Positions 9,287-18,248 of a stretch of DNA of 64,000 nt are shown here, in pieces. How positions within the stretch are numbered: position 1 is the first letter of the stretch; each line of letters opens with the position of its first letter. The translations under genes and the position numbers were made by a program. Under the pieces are notes generated by a model, which saw nothing but the letters and a program-made list of their open reading frames with translations, was not told the origin of the DNA and searched no databases. The stretch is taken from contig NZ_JACYFR010000001.1 of NCBI RefSeq assembly GCF_014837175.1, positions 744,001 through 808,000 on the forward strand, written 5' to 3'. This stretch comes from Cellulomonas sp. JH27-2. GTDB lineage: Bacteria > Actinomycetota > Actinomycetes > Actinomycetales > Cellulomonadaceae.

Positions 9287-9916
9287 ATGCGCACGACGAT
9301 CACGACCGTCCTGGCCACCGCCACGCTGCTGGCCTGCGCCGCATGCACCAGCTCCGACCCCCAGGACCCCGTGACCACGCCCGCGGCGACGCCGACGCCG
9401 ACCGTCGCGACGAGCACCCCGACGCCGACGGCGTCCCCCACACCGGCCAGCACCGCCGTCACCGCCGACGGCGTCATCGACCGCACGGACAAGGACCTCG
9501 GCATCGTCTTCACCGACCTGCCCGCCGTCACCGGCCCCGCCATCGACGCCCTCAACACGTACACGCTGTTCGAGTCGGACTTCTGGAAAGCCACCACCAC
9601 CAGCAAGATCCCCGCCGAGCTCGAACAGCTCACCTCGCCGAAGGTCTACGACCTCGTGAAGACCCAGGTCGACACGAACAAGAAGAACGGCTACAAGATG
9701 GCCGGCACCAATCGGATCGCGATCACGGACGTCAAGGACGTCGACAGCACGTCGGCGACGATCGTCGGGTGCCACGACTTCGACGACTGGCAGATCACGA
9801 AGAAGGACGGCTCGACGGAGGCGCCACCTGCTCACCTGTCGGTGGCCGTCACGATGAGCAGGCCACCCGAGGGCCTCTGGCAGGCGGACTCCTACGTCTG
9901 GGGGGATGCGTGCTGA
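9287..9916 (+). CDS. Secreted lipoprotein of unknown function
   Basis: The 209-residue precursor begins MRTTITTVLATATLLACAAC, with a lipobox at LLAC or CAAC, then a 40-residue Thr/Pro/Ala-rich spacer. The mature domain (about 65-209) has the size and feel of an NTF2/SnoaL-like lipoprotein fold, which I cannot confirm. AGGGAG lies about 7 bases before the ATG. Its stop overlaps the GTG of the next gene by 7 bases, so the two are translationally coupled and their products probably work together at the cell surface. Confidence 0.75.
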   Translation: MRTTITTVLATATLLACAACTSSDPQDPVTTPAATPTPTVATSTPTPTASPTPASTAVTADGVIDRTDKDLGIVFTDLPAVTGPAIDALNTYTLFESDFWKATTTSKIPAELEQLTSPKVYDLVKTQVDTNKKNGYKMAGTNRIAITDVKDVDSTSATIVGCHDFDDWQITKKDGSTEAPPAHLSVAVTMSRPPEGLWQADSYVWGDAC

Positions 9917-10959
9917 GACGGGCACGAGTGATCGTCGTGGGCGCACTCGGCTGTGGGGTACTACTCGGCACTCCGGCTACGCCGGCGACGGCCGACGGCG
10001 GGAGCTGCGTCGCGGGATGCACCGACACCAGCACTCCCCCTCCCACCGACACCCACACCGACACCCACTCCGGCACGGGCTCGCTCGAGATCACGGTCAA
10101 GGGCTCGTACGTCACCGGGGGCCACGACGTGACCATCCCGGCGGGCAAGGTGTACAAGCCGCCGGTCTGCTACTACCGGTTCTTGGCTACCGGGCAGGAG
10201 TACGCCGCGGCCTGGGGACCGGGCGGGAACTACACCTACCTGGTCCACCACCTGCCACCCGAGGACCAGTTCAAGCCGTACCCCGGGTACAAAGACCACG
10301 CCGACGACGACAAGGGCGGCTGGTGGTACCCGTTCTGCGACAGCGACAACTTCACCGGCTCCGACAAGGAGTGGGAAGACACCTACACGAAGTTCTACGC
10401 CGCCCACAAGACCACCTACGTCGAGGTCGACGAGACCCCGCCCGTGGTCAACACCGTCCCGCCGCGCGTGCTGGCCGAGGTCGCCTCCGACTACGTCAAG
10501 CTCACCAACGGCGAGATCCACTGGAACCCCACCCGCAAGGGCGACGGGGCGACGTTCGTCGGGATGAAGACCTGGGTGTGGCTCACCGACACCGCCACCT
10601 CCCGGTCCGTCACCGCATCGATCCCCGGCCTGTCCGCGACCGTGACCTCCACCCTGACCGAACTGACGATCCACTCCGACGGCGCCGGCACCACCACCTG
10701 CGAGGACGGCACGGGCACACCCTGGAAGCCCGGCGCCGACTCGTCGTGCACGCTGACGTTCACGCGCTCGTCGGCCGTCAACGCGTCCTCAGCGACGAAC
10801 GACGCCGAGCCGACCTGGACCCTGACGGCCTCCACCCGGTGGGCCTCGACCTGGACCTCCACCGACGGCGACGGCGGCGACTTCGACGACCAGACCATCA
10901 CCACCGACACCGAGGTCCCCGTCGCCGAGATCCAGTCCGTCGTCAACGCCGCAGGTTGA
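9910..10959 (+). CDS. Secreted aromatic-rich protein, unknown function
   Basis: Starting at GTG 9910, the 349-residue product has a signal peptide (LRRARVIVVGALGCGVLLGTP, likely cut near residue 28 at ATA/DGG). The mature part has a Thr/Pro linker containing two cysteines (SCVAGC), a region rich in Tyr, Trp and charged residues, two further Cys-containing strands (CYYRF, FCDSDN), and a C-terminal beta-rich domain with one probable disulfide (CEDG...SSC). I do not recognise the family. Coupling to the upstream lipoprotein suggests a two-component surface assembly. Confidence 0.72.
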   Translation: MLRRARVIVVGALGCGVLLGTPATPATADGGSCVAGCTDTSTPPPTDTHTDTHSGTGSLEITVKGSYVTGGHDVTIPAGKVYKPPVCYYRFLATGQEYAAAWGPGGNYTYLVHHLPPEDQFKPYPGYKDHADDDKGGWWYPFCDSDNFTGSDKEWEDTYTKFYAAHKTTYVEVDETPPVVNTVPPRVLAEVASDYVKLTNGEIHWNPTRKGDGATFVGMKTWVWLTDTATSRSVTASIPGLSATVTSTLTELTIHSDGAGTTTCEDGTGTPWKPGADSSCTLTFTRSSAVNASSATNDAEPTWTLTASTRWASTWTSTDGDGGDFDDQTITTDTEVPVAEIQSVVNAAG

Positions 10960-10998
10960 GGGGCTGACAGGAACGGCGGTCATGGACCAGGCTGAGCC

Positions 10999-12939
10999 AT
11001 GGCCCTCGACACGCCCGTCGCGCACGGCACCCCCCTGGACTCGGCGCATCGCTCCAACTTCCCGCCGATCGCCAGCTACGCGTTCCTGTCGGACTGCGAG
11101 TCCAACTGCCTGATCTCCCCCGCCGGTGCGGTGGAGTGGATGTGCGTCCCCCGGCCTGACTCGCCGAGCATCTTCGCCGCGATCTTGGACCGCGGGGCGG
11201 GTTCGTTCCGGGTGGGGCCTCATGGGATGCGGGTGCCGAGCGCCCGGCGCTACCTGCCGGGGACACTCGTCCTGGAGACGACCTGGCAGACGCCGACGGG
11301 TTGGCTCGTCGTGCGCGACGCCATGGTGATGGGCCCGTGGCACAACGAGGAGGAGCGGTCGGCGACGCATCGCCGGACACCCACCGACGACGACGCGGAG
11401 CACATCCTGCTGCGCACCGTCACGTGCGTGAGCGGGACGGTCGACCTCGAGATCTCGTGCGCACCGGCGCCCAACTACGCACGCGACGAGGCGCACTGGG
11501 AGTACGTCGGCGGTGGATACAAGGCGATCCAGGCCGTCCCCGACCCGGCCGTCGGCGGTCCCACCCTCAAGCTCACGTCCAGCTTGCGGCTCGGCATCGA
11601 CGGGCGCACGGCGTCGGCCAGGACCCGGATGGTCAACGGCGACAAGGCGTACGTCGCCCTGTCCTGGTCACCGCTACCCGCGCCGTCGACGTGGGACGAC
11701 GCCGCGCAGATGCTGTGGCGCACGCAGGAGTTCTGGCGCGAGTGGATCACGCAGGGCGTGTTCCCGGACCACCCGTGGCGGACGTACCTGCAGCGCAGCG
11801 CGCTGACCCTCAAGGGTCTGACGTACGCGCCGACGGGGGCGCTGCTGGCGGCCGCGACGACGAGCCTGCCCGAGACCCCCGGCGGCGAGCGCAACTGGGA
11901 CTACCGCTACGCGTGGATCCGCGACTCGACGTTCGCCCTGTGGGGGCTGTACACGCTGGGCCTGGACCGGGAGGCGAACGACTTCTTCGCGTTCATCCAC
12001 GACGTCTGCCGCGACAACAAGGACCTGCAGATCATGTACGGCGTGGGCGGGGAGGACACGCTCGAGGAGACCGAGCTGACCAACCTGACCGGCTACGAGG
12101 GCGCGAGCCCGGTGCGGATCGGCAACGGCGCGTACGACCAGGCGCAGCACGACGTCTGGGGTGCCGTGCTGGACTCCGTCTATCTGCACACCAAGTCGCG
12201 CGAGCAGCTCCCCGAGGCGCTGTGGCCGGTGCTCAAGCGACAGGTCGAGGAGGCCATCAAGCACTGGCACGAGCCGGACCGCGGCATCTGGGAGGTGCGC
12301 GGCGAGCCGCAGCACTTCGTGTCCAGCAAGCTCATGTGCTGGGTGGCGCTGGACCGGGGGGCGCGTCTGGCACGGATGCACGACGAGCCGGACTTCGCCG
12401 AGCAGTGGAGCAAGCTGGCCGACGAGATCCACGCGGACATCTGCGCGAACGGCGTCGACTCGCGCGGCGTGTTCGTGCAGCGCTACGGCTCCGTCGCGCT
12501 CGACGCGTCGCTGCTGCTCATCCCGCTGCTGCGCTTCCTGCCGCCCGACGACCCGCGCGTGCGCGCCACCGTCCTGGCGATCGCCGACGAGCTCACGGTG
12601 GACGGCCTCGTGCTGCGTTACAAGGTCGAGGAGACCGACGACGGCCTGGAGGGCGAGGAGGGGACGTTCACCATCTGCTCGTTCTGGCTGGTCTCCGCGC
12701 TCGTGGAGATCGGCGAGCTCGATCGCGGCCGCGCCCTGTGCGAGCGGCTGCTGTCGTTCGCGAGCACCCTCAACCTCTACGCCGAGGAGATCGAGCCGCG
12801 CTCCGGCCGGCACCTGGGCAACTTCCCGCAGGCGTTCACGCACCTGGCGCTCATCAACGCGGCCATGCACGTGATCCGCGCCGAGGAGAACCTGGGCCAC
12901 GACGGCGTCCACTTCGAGCCGCCGAACCGCGGCGGGTGA
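10999..12939 (+). CDS. GH15 glycoside hydrolase (glucoamylase/trehalase type)
   Basis: The 646-residue protein has an N-terminal beta-sandwich (about 20-250) and an alpha/alpha barrel (about 270-630). Barrel motifs include GGERNWDYRYAWIRD and DRGIWEVRG, whose Glu would be the general acid, and the late YAEEIEPRSGRHLGNFPQAFTH, whose Glu would be the base. There is no signal peptide. Actinobacterial members of this subgroup include trehalases (Mycobacterium Rv2402 type), so trehalose breakdown is as likely as alpha-1,4-glucan trimming. The start at ATG 10999 has only a weak ribosome site. It converges directly on the SnoaL-like gene. Confidence 0.9.
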   Translation: MALDTPVAHGTPLDSAHRSNFPPIASYAFLSDCESNCLISPAGAVEWMCVPRPDSPSIFAAILDRGAGSFRVGPHGMRVPSARRYLPGTLVLETTWQTPTGWLVVRDAMVMGPWHNEEERSATHRRTPTDDDAEHILLRTVTCVSGTVDLEISCAPAPNYARDEAHWEYVGGGYKAIQAVPDPAVGGPTLKLTSSLRLGIDGRTASARTRMVNGDKAYVALSWSPLPAPSTWDDAAQMLWRTQEFWREWITQGVFPDHPWRTYLQRSALTLKGLTYAPTGALLAAATTSLPETPGGERNWDYRYAWIRDSTFALWGLYTLGLDREANDFFAFIHDVCRDNKDLQIMYGVGGEDTLEETELTNLTGYEGASPVRIGNGAYDQAQHDVWGAVLDSVYLHTKSREQLPEALWPVLKRQVEEAIKHWHEPDRGIWEVRGEPQHFVSSKLMCWVALDRGARLARMHDEPDFAEQWSKLADEIHADICANGVDSRGVFVQRYGSVALDASLLLIPLLRFLPPDDPRVRATVLAIADELTVDGLVLRYKVEETDDGLEGEEGTFTICSFWLVSALVEIGELDRGRALCERLLSFASTLNLYAEEIEPRSGRHLGNFPQAFTHLALINAAMHVIRAEENLGHDGVHFEPPNRGG

Positions 12940-13305
12940 TCAGTCCGGGTCCTGCGTGTACGGCTGGCCCGGGCTGAACGGCCACTCCTCGAAGCGGTCC
13001 ACACGCCCGTCGTCGGCGAAGTGCAGGACCCACAGGTCGCGGTACTCGCGCGGCGGGTCGTCGGTGTAGTGCACCTCGGCGCGCACGACCGCCGTCGGCC
13101 ACTGCACCGCCACCAGCTCCCACGTCCACGTGAACGGCGCGGGGTCAGGCCACCACGCTCGCACCGCGGCGAGGTCCAGCGGCTCCTCGTACGGCGAGCG
13201 CCAGTACCGCACGTCGTCGGTGAACAGGCGGTCGAGGCCGTCGTCCTCGCGCCACACGCGCTCGTAGTCGGTGACCCAGGCGGTCACGACAGCGTCGGCA
13301 TCCAT
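12940..13305 (-). CDS. SnoaL-like / NTF2-fold protein
   Basis: The 121-residue protein fits one SnoaL/NTF2-like cone-shaped domain: an N-terminal helix (VVTAWVTDYERVW), a short helix with the FTDDVRYWRSPY element, and strands ending WVLHFADDGRVDRFEEWPF. Members are small enzymes or ligand-binding proteins, so the activity cannot be stated. ATG 13305 gives the normal domain length, although GGGAGG directly abuts it. An in-frame TTG at 13341 is less likely. Confidence 0.78.
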   Translation of the reverse strand: MDADAVVTAWVTDYERVWREDDGLDRLFTDDVRYWRSPYEEPLDLAAVRAWWPDPAPFTWTWELVAVQWPTAVVRAEVHYTDDPPREYRDLWVLHFADDGRVDRFEEWPFSPGQPYTQDPD

Positions 13306-13347
13306 CCTCCCGAGCGTGCTCCCGGTGCCGCGGACGCGCAACCGGTC

Positions 13348-14616
13348 TCAGCCCTCGCGGCGCGTGCCGCCCAGTCCCTGGCGGTCGGCGGTCAGCGAGA
13401 CGTCGACGAGGTCGTCGTGCACCGAGGCCCGCACGAGCGCGTCCATCCGGTCGGCGATCGCGCGAAGCGCAGGCGCCTTGGCGTCGTCGACGTCCGCCGT
13501 CAGGTCGTCCAGGATCGCGGTGACGCGGCGGGAGACCTGCGGCTGCTCCCGGCCGTAGATGACGATCTCGAGCAGTGCCAGGTCGACGACGTCGGCCCAG
13601 GTGGGCCGCCTGATGACGACGACGCCCGATCCGGCCGCCACCGCGCGCGACCCCAGCTCCAGGGTCGCGGCCTCCCGGAGGACGTCCTCGATCTCGTCGA
13701 GCGAGCGCACAGCCGTCGTCGGATCGTTGACCGCGGGCGACAGGCCCCGCAGCGCCACGTCGACCAGCAGGCGCAGGGCGTACAGGGGGTCGTAGCGCAA
13801 CGAGCGCTCGACGTCGACGACGATCGTCGACTCCAGCCCGCGCGTCGGCACCGGCCCGTGCACCTGCATGACGGGAGTCCCGCGGGAGACGGCGTCGCCC
13901 ACCCGGACCAGCAGCTCGATCCGACCGCCGCTGCGTCGCGCGACCCGCATCAGGCGGCGCAGCTCGACGGCCACGACCTGACCGGTCGAGCCTCGGTGTC
14001 GCACCAGCGCGGACGGTCGGTCGTCGTCCGGCGGGACCCCGACCTCCACGCCCTCGCTGTTCTCCTCGCGCTGGCGCCACCGGTGCCCGAGCTCGGCCCG
14101 GGCCGCCCGACCGAGCCGGGCCAGCACCGCATCGACGCGTACGCGCGCACCCACGGAGTGGAGCAGCGTGATGAACGCGAGCAGGCTCGCGAGCAGCAGC
14201 GCGACGCCCACCAGCACCGTCATCTCCGGCGTCTTGGCGCGCGGACCGTCGTGGACGGTCAGCAAGGACAGGAACGAGAAGGTGGCCGTGCTGAGGAAGA
14301 CGGCCAGGATCACCTGCGTGCTGCGTGCGCGCAGGAAGTAGCTGACCGTGCGCGGCGAGTACTGGCTCGAGCCGAACTGCAGCAGCAGCACGACGAACGA
14401 GAACACGAAGCCGGTGAAGGTCACCATGCCGCCGCCGACGGCGGTCAGGATCGAGCTCACCGAGTCCGCGCTGATGTCGTCGAGCGCGTCGACGTGGACG
14501 TCCGCACGCCCCGTGAGCGACGCCAGGACGATCCCGACCAGCACGCCGATCGTCGGGATCACCCAGAACGCGCGCTCCCACCACAGCCGCACCCGCAGCC
14601 CGCCGTACCGGCGCAT
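13348..14616 (-). CDS. DUF2254 membrane protein
   Basis: The 422-residue DUF2254-family protein has an N-terminal membrane part: segments at about 14-35, 52-80, 98-120 and 128-155, with the conserved FTGFVFSFVVLLLQFGSSQYSPR stretch. A soluble C-terminal domain of about 230 residues contains the family element LRYDPLYALRLLVDVALRGLSPAVNDPTTA. The function of the family is unknown; it is thought to be an envelope protein. The ATG at 14616 sits directly before the first membrane segment. It diverges from the ATP-grasp gene. Confidence 0.9.
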   Translation of the reverse strand: MRRYGGLRVRLWWERAFWVIPTIGVLVGIVLASLTGRADVHVDALDDISADSVSSILTAVGGGMVTFTGFVFSFVVLLLQFGSSQYSPRTVSYFLRARSTQVILAVFLSTATFSFLSLLTVHDGPRAKTPEMTVLVGVALLLASLLAFITLLHSVGARVRVDAVLARLGRAARAELGHRWRQREENSEGVEVGVPPDDDRPSALVRHRGSTGQVVAVELRRLMRVARRSGGRIELLVRVGDAVSRGTPVMQVHGPVPTRGLESTIVVDVERSLRYDPLYALRLLVDVALRGLSPAVNDPTTAVRSLDEIEDVLREAATLELGSRAVAAGSGVVVIRRPTWADVVDLALLEIVIYGREQPQVSRRVTAILDDLTADVDDAKAPALRAIADRMDALVRASVHDDLVDVSLTADRQGLGGTRREG

Positions 14617-14811
14617 GCCCGCCTCGCTCGTCGTCGTCGGGCCTCGCCCTCGCCGGCCCTGAGGCCCGACGGTACTGACCGCGCGGACGTGTCAGCGCCG
14701 ACGACGCGCCGACGACGCGCTGATGACGCGCAGCGCGCGACCGGGTGACGTGACGCACCCGTGCGCGTGCCCGACCAGCGCGGAACCCGCCCGACAGGGC
14801 AGACTCCCCGT

Positions 14812-17325
14812 GTGACCGACCTGCTCTCGTCGCCTCGGCCGACCGCCGACGCGTCCGACGACGACGCGCGGGCGCACACCCACCGGCCGGACTGGGGCTG
14901 GTTGACCGACCCGGACGACGTCCCGGACGAGCGCACGCTGAGCCGCGCGCGCGACGACGCCGAGCGGCTGCTCGCCAACCACGGCGTCACCTACGGCGCG
15001 GACAAGCCCGAGGGCGCGGGCCCGTGGCGGCTGGACCCCGAGCCGGTCATGGTCGACGAGGCGGAGTGGTCTGTGCTGGACGCGGGGCTGCGCCAGCGCG
15101 CGGAGCTGCTCGACGCGGTCCTGGTGGACCTGTACGGCTCGCGGCGGCTGCTCACGGACGCGCTGCTCCCGCCGACGACCGTCGTCGGGCACCCCGGCTT
15201 CCTGCGCGCGGCGGACGGCCTGCGCATGCCCGGCGGCCGCGAGCTGGTGCTCACGGCCACGGACCTGGTGCGCGACCCGGACGGCGGCTGGCGTGCCGTC
15301 GCCGACCGCACGCAGGCACCGTCCGGCGCGGGGTATGCGATGGAGGGACGCCGGGTCGTGTCCCAGGTGCTCGCCGGCGTGTACCGGCAGGCGTCCATCC
15401 AGCGGCTCGGCCCGTTCTTCCTGGCCCTGCGCGGTGCGCTGCGCGACGTCGCCCCCGCGTACGCCGAGCAGCCGCGGATCGTGCTGCTCACCTCCGGGAC
15501 GGCCAGCGAGACGATCTTCGACCAGGCGTACCTCGCCTCCATGCTGGGCCTGCCGCTGGTCGAGGGCACCGACCTGCTGGTGCGCGAGGGCCGGCTGTGG
15601 ATGCGCGGCCTCGAGGGGCTCGAGGCCGTCGACGTGGTGCTGCGGCGCGTGGACGCCGACTGGTGCGACCCGCTGGAGCTGCGCACCGGATCGCGGCTGG
15701 GCGTGCCGGGGCTGGTCCGGGCCGTGCGCGGCGGGACCGTGAGCGTCGTGAACCCGCTGGGCACGTCCGTGCTGGAGAACCCCGCGCTGCTCGCCTACCT
15801 GCCCCGGCTGGCGCGCACGGTGCTGGGCCAGGACCTGGAGCTCGCGTCGGCGCCCACGTGGTGGTGCGGCGAGACCGCGTCGCTGCAGCACGTGCTGGGC
15901 CGGCTCGACGAGCTCGTCCTGCTGCCCACCGAGCGCGGCACGGGCCCCGGTGTCATCGCCGGGTGGACGCTCGACGCCGCGGCTCGCGAGGCGCTCGCCG
16001 CGCGGATCACGGCCGAGCCGTGGGCCTGGGCCGCGCAGGAGGCGACGCGGCACGGTCAGCCGGCCGGTTCCACGCAGGCCGGCATGCTGCGCACGTACGC
16101 CGTCGCGCACCGCGGCTCGTACACCGTGATGGCTGGGGGGCTGGCGCGCGTCTCGGACTCGGAGGTCGTGTCCTCGTCGTCGGGCGCCGTCGCCAAGGAC
16201 GTCTGGGTGCTGTCCTCGCAGCCCGACGCGGGCGGCGACGACTCTGCGTCGCCCGTCGACCTGGCGCCCGTCGACCTCGATCTCGCGCCCGCCGGCCGCC
16301 GCAGCGGCACGGGCATCTCCGCGCGCATCGCCGAGAACCTGTGGTGGATGGGCCGCTACGCGGAGCGCTCCGAGGACCGCGCCCGCGTGCTGCGCGTCGT
16401 CGTCGACCGGTGGGACGACCACCACGGACGGCCGCGGTCCGCCGGCGGGCGGGCGCTCGCCGTGCTCGTCGCGAGCGCGGAACCGGCCGACGAGCAGACG
16501 GGGGCGAGCCTGCGTGCGCTCGTCCTCGACACCCGCACCACGACGTCGGTGGCGGCGGCGCTGCGCCGGCTCGGCACATCCGCCGCGACCGTGCGCGACC
16601 AGCTGTCGTCGGACACGTTCGCCCCGCTGGCCCGCATCGACCGGTCCCTGCGGGCCGAGCGGGCGCGTCGTCGGCCCGGCGCGGACGACGGGCTGGACCT
16701 GCGGCTCGACGACGCCGGCGCGGCGACCGCCGGGCTGCGGCCCGCGCTGGACCAGGTGCTCGAGGGTCTGCTGTCCGTCGCGGGCATCGCGGCCGAGGGT
16801 CTGGTCCGGGACGTGGGCTGGCGGTTCCTGGACGCCGGTCGCCGCATCGAGCGCGCGCAGCACGTGGTGGACCACCTGCACGCGACCCTGGTGGAGCGGC
16901 GGCCCGCGAGCGTCGAGAGCCACGTGGTGGACTCGGTGGTGCTGGCGCACGACTCGTCGATCACGTTCCGTCGCCGCTACGCGTCGGACGCAGGCGCGGC
17001 CGACGTGCTGGACCTGCTTCTGCTGGACCGCACCAACCCGCGCTCGCTCGCGTTCCAGCTGGACCGGCTCGGCGCCGAGCTGGGCACGGTGCCGGCCGCG
17101 GAGCACCTTCTGTCCGACGTCCGGGACCTGCTGGCCGAGCTCGACCCGGCGGCCGTCACCGCGGGCGAAGGCCGGCGCGACCGGCTCGGTGAGGCGCTGG
17201 AGTCGATGGCGTGGCGGCTGCGCTCCGCCGCGGACGAGATCCAGCGCGTGCACTTCGCCCGGCCCGGCCCCAGCCGCGCGCTCGAGGACCCGTGGGACGC
17301 GGCCGACGAGACGGAACGCCCATGA
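14812..17325 (+). CDS. Fused circularly permuted ATP-grasp and alpha-E protein
   Basis: The 837-residue protein fuses two proteins that are usually encoded side by side. Residues about 30-470 match the circularly permuted type 2 ATP-grasp family (DUF404/DUF407), with the conserved RRVDADWCDPLEL and GTVSVVNPLGTSVLENPALL elements. Residues about 500-825 match the all-helical alpha-E domain (DUF403), beginning ISARIAENLWWMGRYAERSEDRARV. Comparative genomics predicts that these families form or tag peptides together with transglutaminases. The next gene, overlapping by ATGA, is a transglutaminase. The start is GTG 14812. The reaction is inferred only. Confidence 0.9.
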   Translation: MTDLLSSPRPTADASDDDARAHTHRPDWGWLTDPDDVPDERTLSRARDDAERLLANHGVTYGADKPEGAGPWRLDPEPVMVDEAEWSVLDAGLRQRAELLDAVLVDLYGSRRLLTDALLPPTTVVGHPGFLRAADGLRMPGGRELVLTATDLVRDPDGGWRAVADRTQAPSGAGYAMEGRRVVSQVLAGVYRQASIQRLGPFFLALRGALRDVAPAYAEQPRIVLLTSGTASETIFDQAYLASMLGLPLVEGTDLLVREGRLWMRGLEGLEAVDVVLRRVDADWCDPLELRTGSRLGVPGLVRAVRGGTVSVVNPLGTSVLENPALLAYLPRLARTVLGQDLELASAPTWWCGETASLQHVLGRLDELVLLPTERGTGPGVIAGWTLDAAAREALAARITAEPWAWAAQEATRHGQPAGSTQAGMLRTYAVAHRGSYTVMAGGLARVSDSEVVSSSSGAVAKDVWVLSSQPDAGGDDSASPVDLAPVDLDLAPAGRRSGTGISARIAENLWWMGRYAERSEDRARVLRVVVDRWDDHHGRPRSAGGRALAVLVASAEPADEQTGASLRALVLDTRTTTSVAAALRRLGTSAATVRDQLSSDTFAPLARIDRSLRAERARRRPGADDGLDLRLDDAGAATAGLRPALDQVLEGLLSVAGIAAEGLVRDVGWRFLDAGRRIERAQHVVDHLHATLVERRPASVESHVVDSVVLAHDSSITFRRRYASDAGAADVLDLLLLDRTNPRSLAFQLDRLGAELGTVPAAEHLLSDVRDLLAELDPAAVTAGEGRRDRLGEALESMAWRLRSAADEIQRVHFARPGPSRALEDPWDAADETERP

Positions 17326-18242
17326 CACGCACCTACGACCTGGTGCACCGCACCACCTACACGTACGGCGGTCCCGTCACCGACTCCTACGGCCGCACCA
17401 CCATGACGCCGCGCGACCTGCCGGGGCAGGCGGTGCACACGTCCGTCGTCGAGCTGGACCCGCCGCCCTCCGACACGGCCGGCCACATCGACTTCTACGG
17501 CAACCGCACCACCTATTACAACGTCACCGAGCCCCACACCCGGCTCGTCGTCACCTCAAGGTCCACCATCGAGATCAGCCGGGTGGCCGCGACGCTCGAC
17601 TCGCTGCCCGTGGTGCCGTGGGAGGACGTGGTGCGATCGGTCGACGAGGGCGACCTCGCCGCCGCCGTCTCCCCCGACGTGCTCGTCGCGCTCCGCGAGA
17701 TGGTGCTGCCGTCCGTGCACGCGGTGCCGGGACCCGAGGTGCTGGAGTGGGCGGCGCCGTCGTTCACCCCGGGCCGTCCCCTGGGCGAGGTGCTCGTCGA
17801 CCTGGCCCACCGGATCCGCACCGAGATCACCTACCGGTCCGGCTCCACGACCGTCAGCACGACACAGGCGCAGCTGCTCGCCCAGCGCGCGGGCGTCTGC
17901 CAGGACTTCGCGCACCTGATGATCGCCGCGCTGCGCGCCCACGGGCTGCCCGCGCGGTACGTGTCCGGGTACATCGAGACCCGCCCCCCGGCCGGGCGCG
18001 AGAAGCTGCGCGGCGCCGACGCGTCGCACGCCTGGCTCGCCGCGTGGCTTCCCGGCGCCGGTTGGGTGGACATCGACCCGACCAACGACCAGTTCGTCGA
18101 CGACCGGTACGTGGTCCTCGGTTGGGGACGCGACTACCACGACGTCCCGCCGCTGCGGGGGGTCATCTTCACCGAGGGCTCGGGCTCGAAGCTGACGGTG
18201 GCGGTCGACCTGGTCCCGTCGGGCACCCCCCGCTTCGTCTGA
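17322..18242 (+). CDS. Transglutaminase-like cysteine protease family protein
   Basis: The 306-residue protein has the bacterial transglutaminase N-terminal domain (about 1-85, YDLVHRTTYTYGGPV) and a papain-like transglutaminase core with a complete predicted triad: Cys193 in GVCQDFAH, His236 in ASHAWLAAW and Asp252 in DIDPTND. No signal peptide or membrane segment is seen, so it acts in the cytoplasm. The ATG overlaps the ATP-grasp stop (ATGA), which indicates one coupled unit. It may cleave or transfer the peptide product of the ATP-grasp partner (inferred). Confidence 0.93.
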   Translation: MTRTYDLVHRTTYTYGGPVTDSYGRTTMTPRDLPGQAVHTSVVELDPPPSDTAGHIDFYGNRTTYYNVTEPHTRLVVTSRSTIEISRVAATLDSLPVVPWEDVVRSVDEGDLAAAVSPDVLVALREMVLPSVHAVPGPEVLEWAAPSFTPGRPLGEVLVDLAHRIRTEITYRSGSTTVSTTQAQLLAQRAGVCQDFAHLMIAALRAHGLPARYVSGYIETRPPAGREKLRGADASHAWLAAWLPGAGWVDIDPTNDQFVDDRYVVLGWGRDYHDVPPLRGVIFTEGSGSKLTVAVDLVPSGTPRFV

Positions 18243-18248
18243 CCTGGC

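Noticed and set aside
14692-17328. 878-codon antisense frame over the ATP-grasp gene
   Set aside because: Shadow of the sense gene, with Arg/Val/Gly-rich composition and no recognisable motif.
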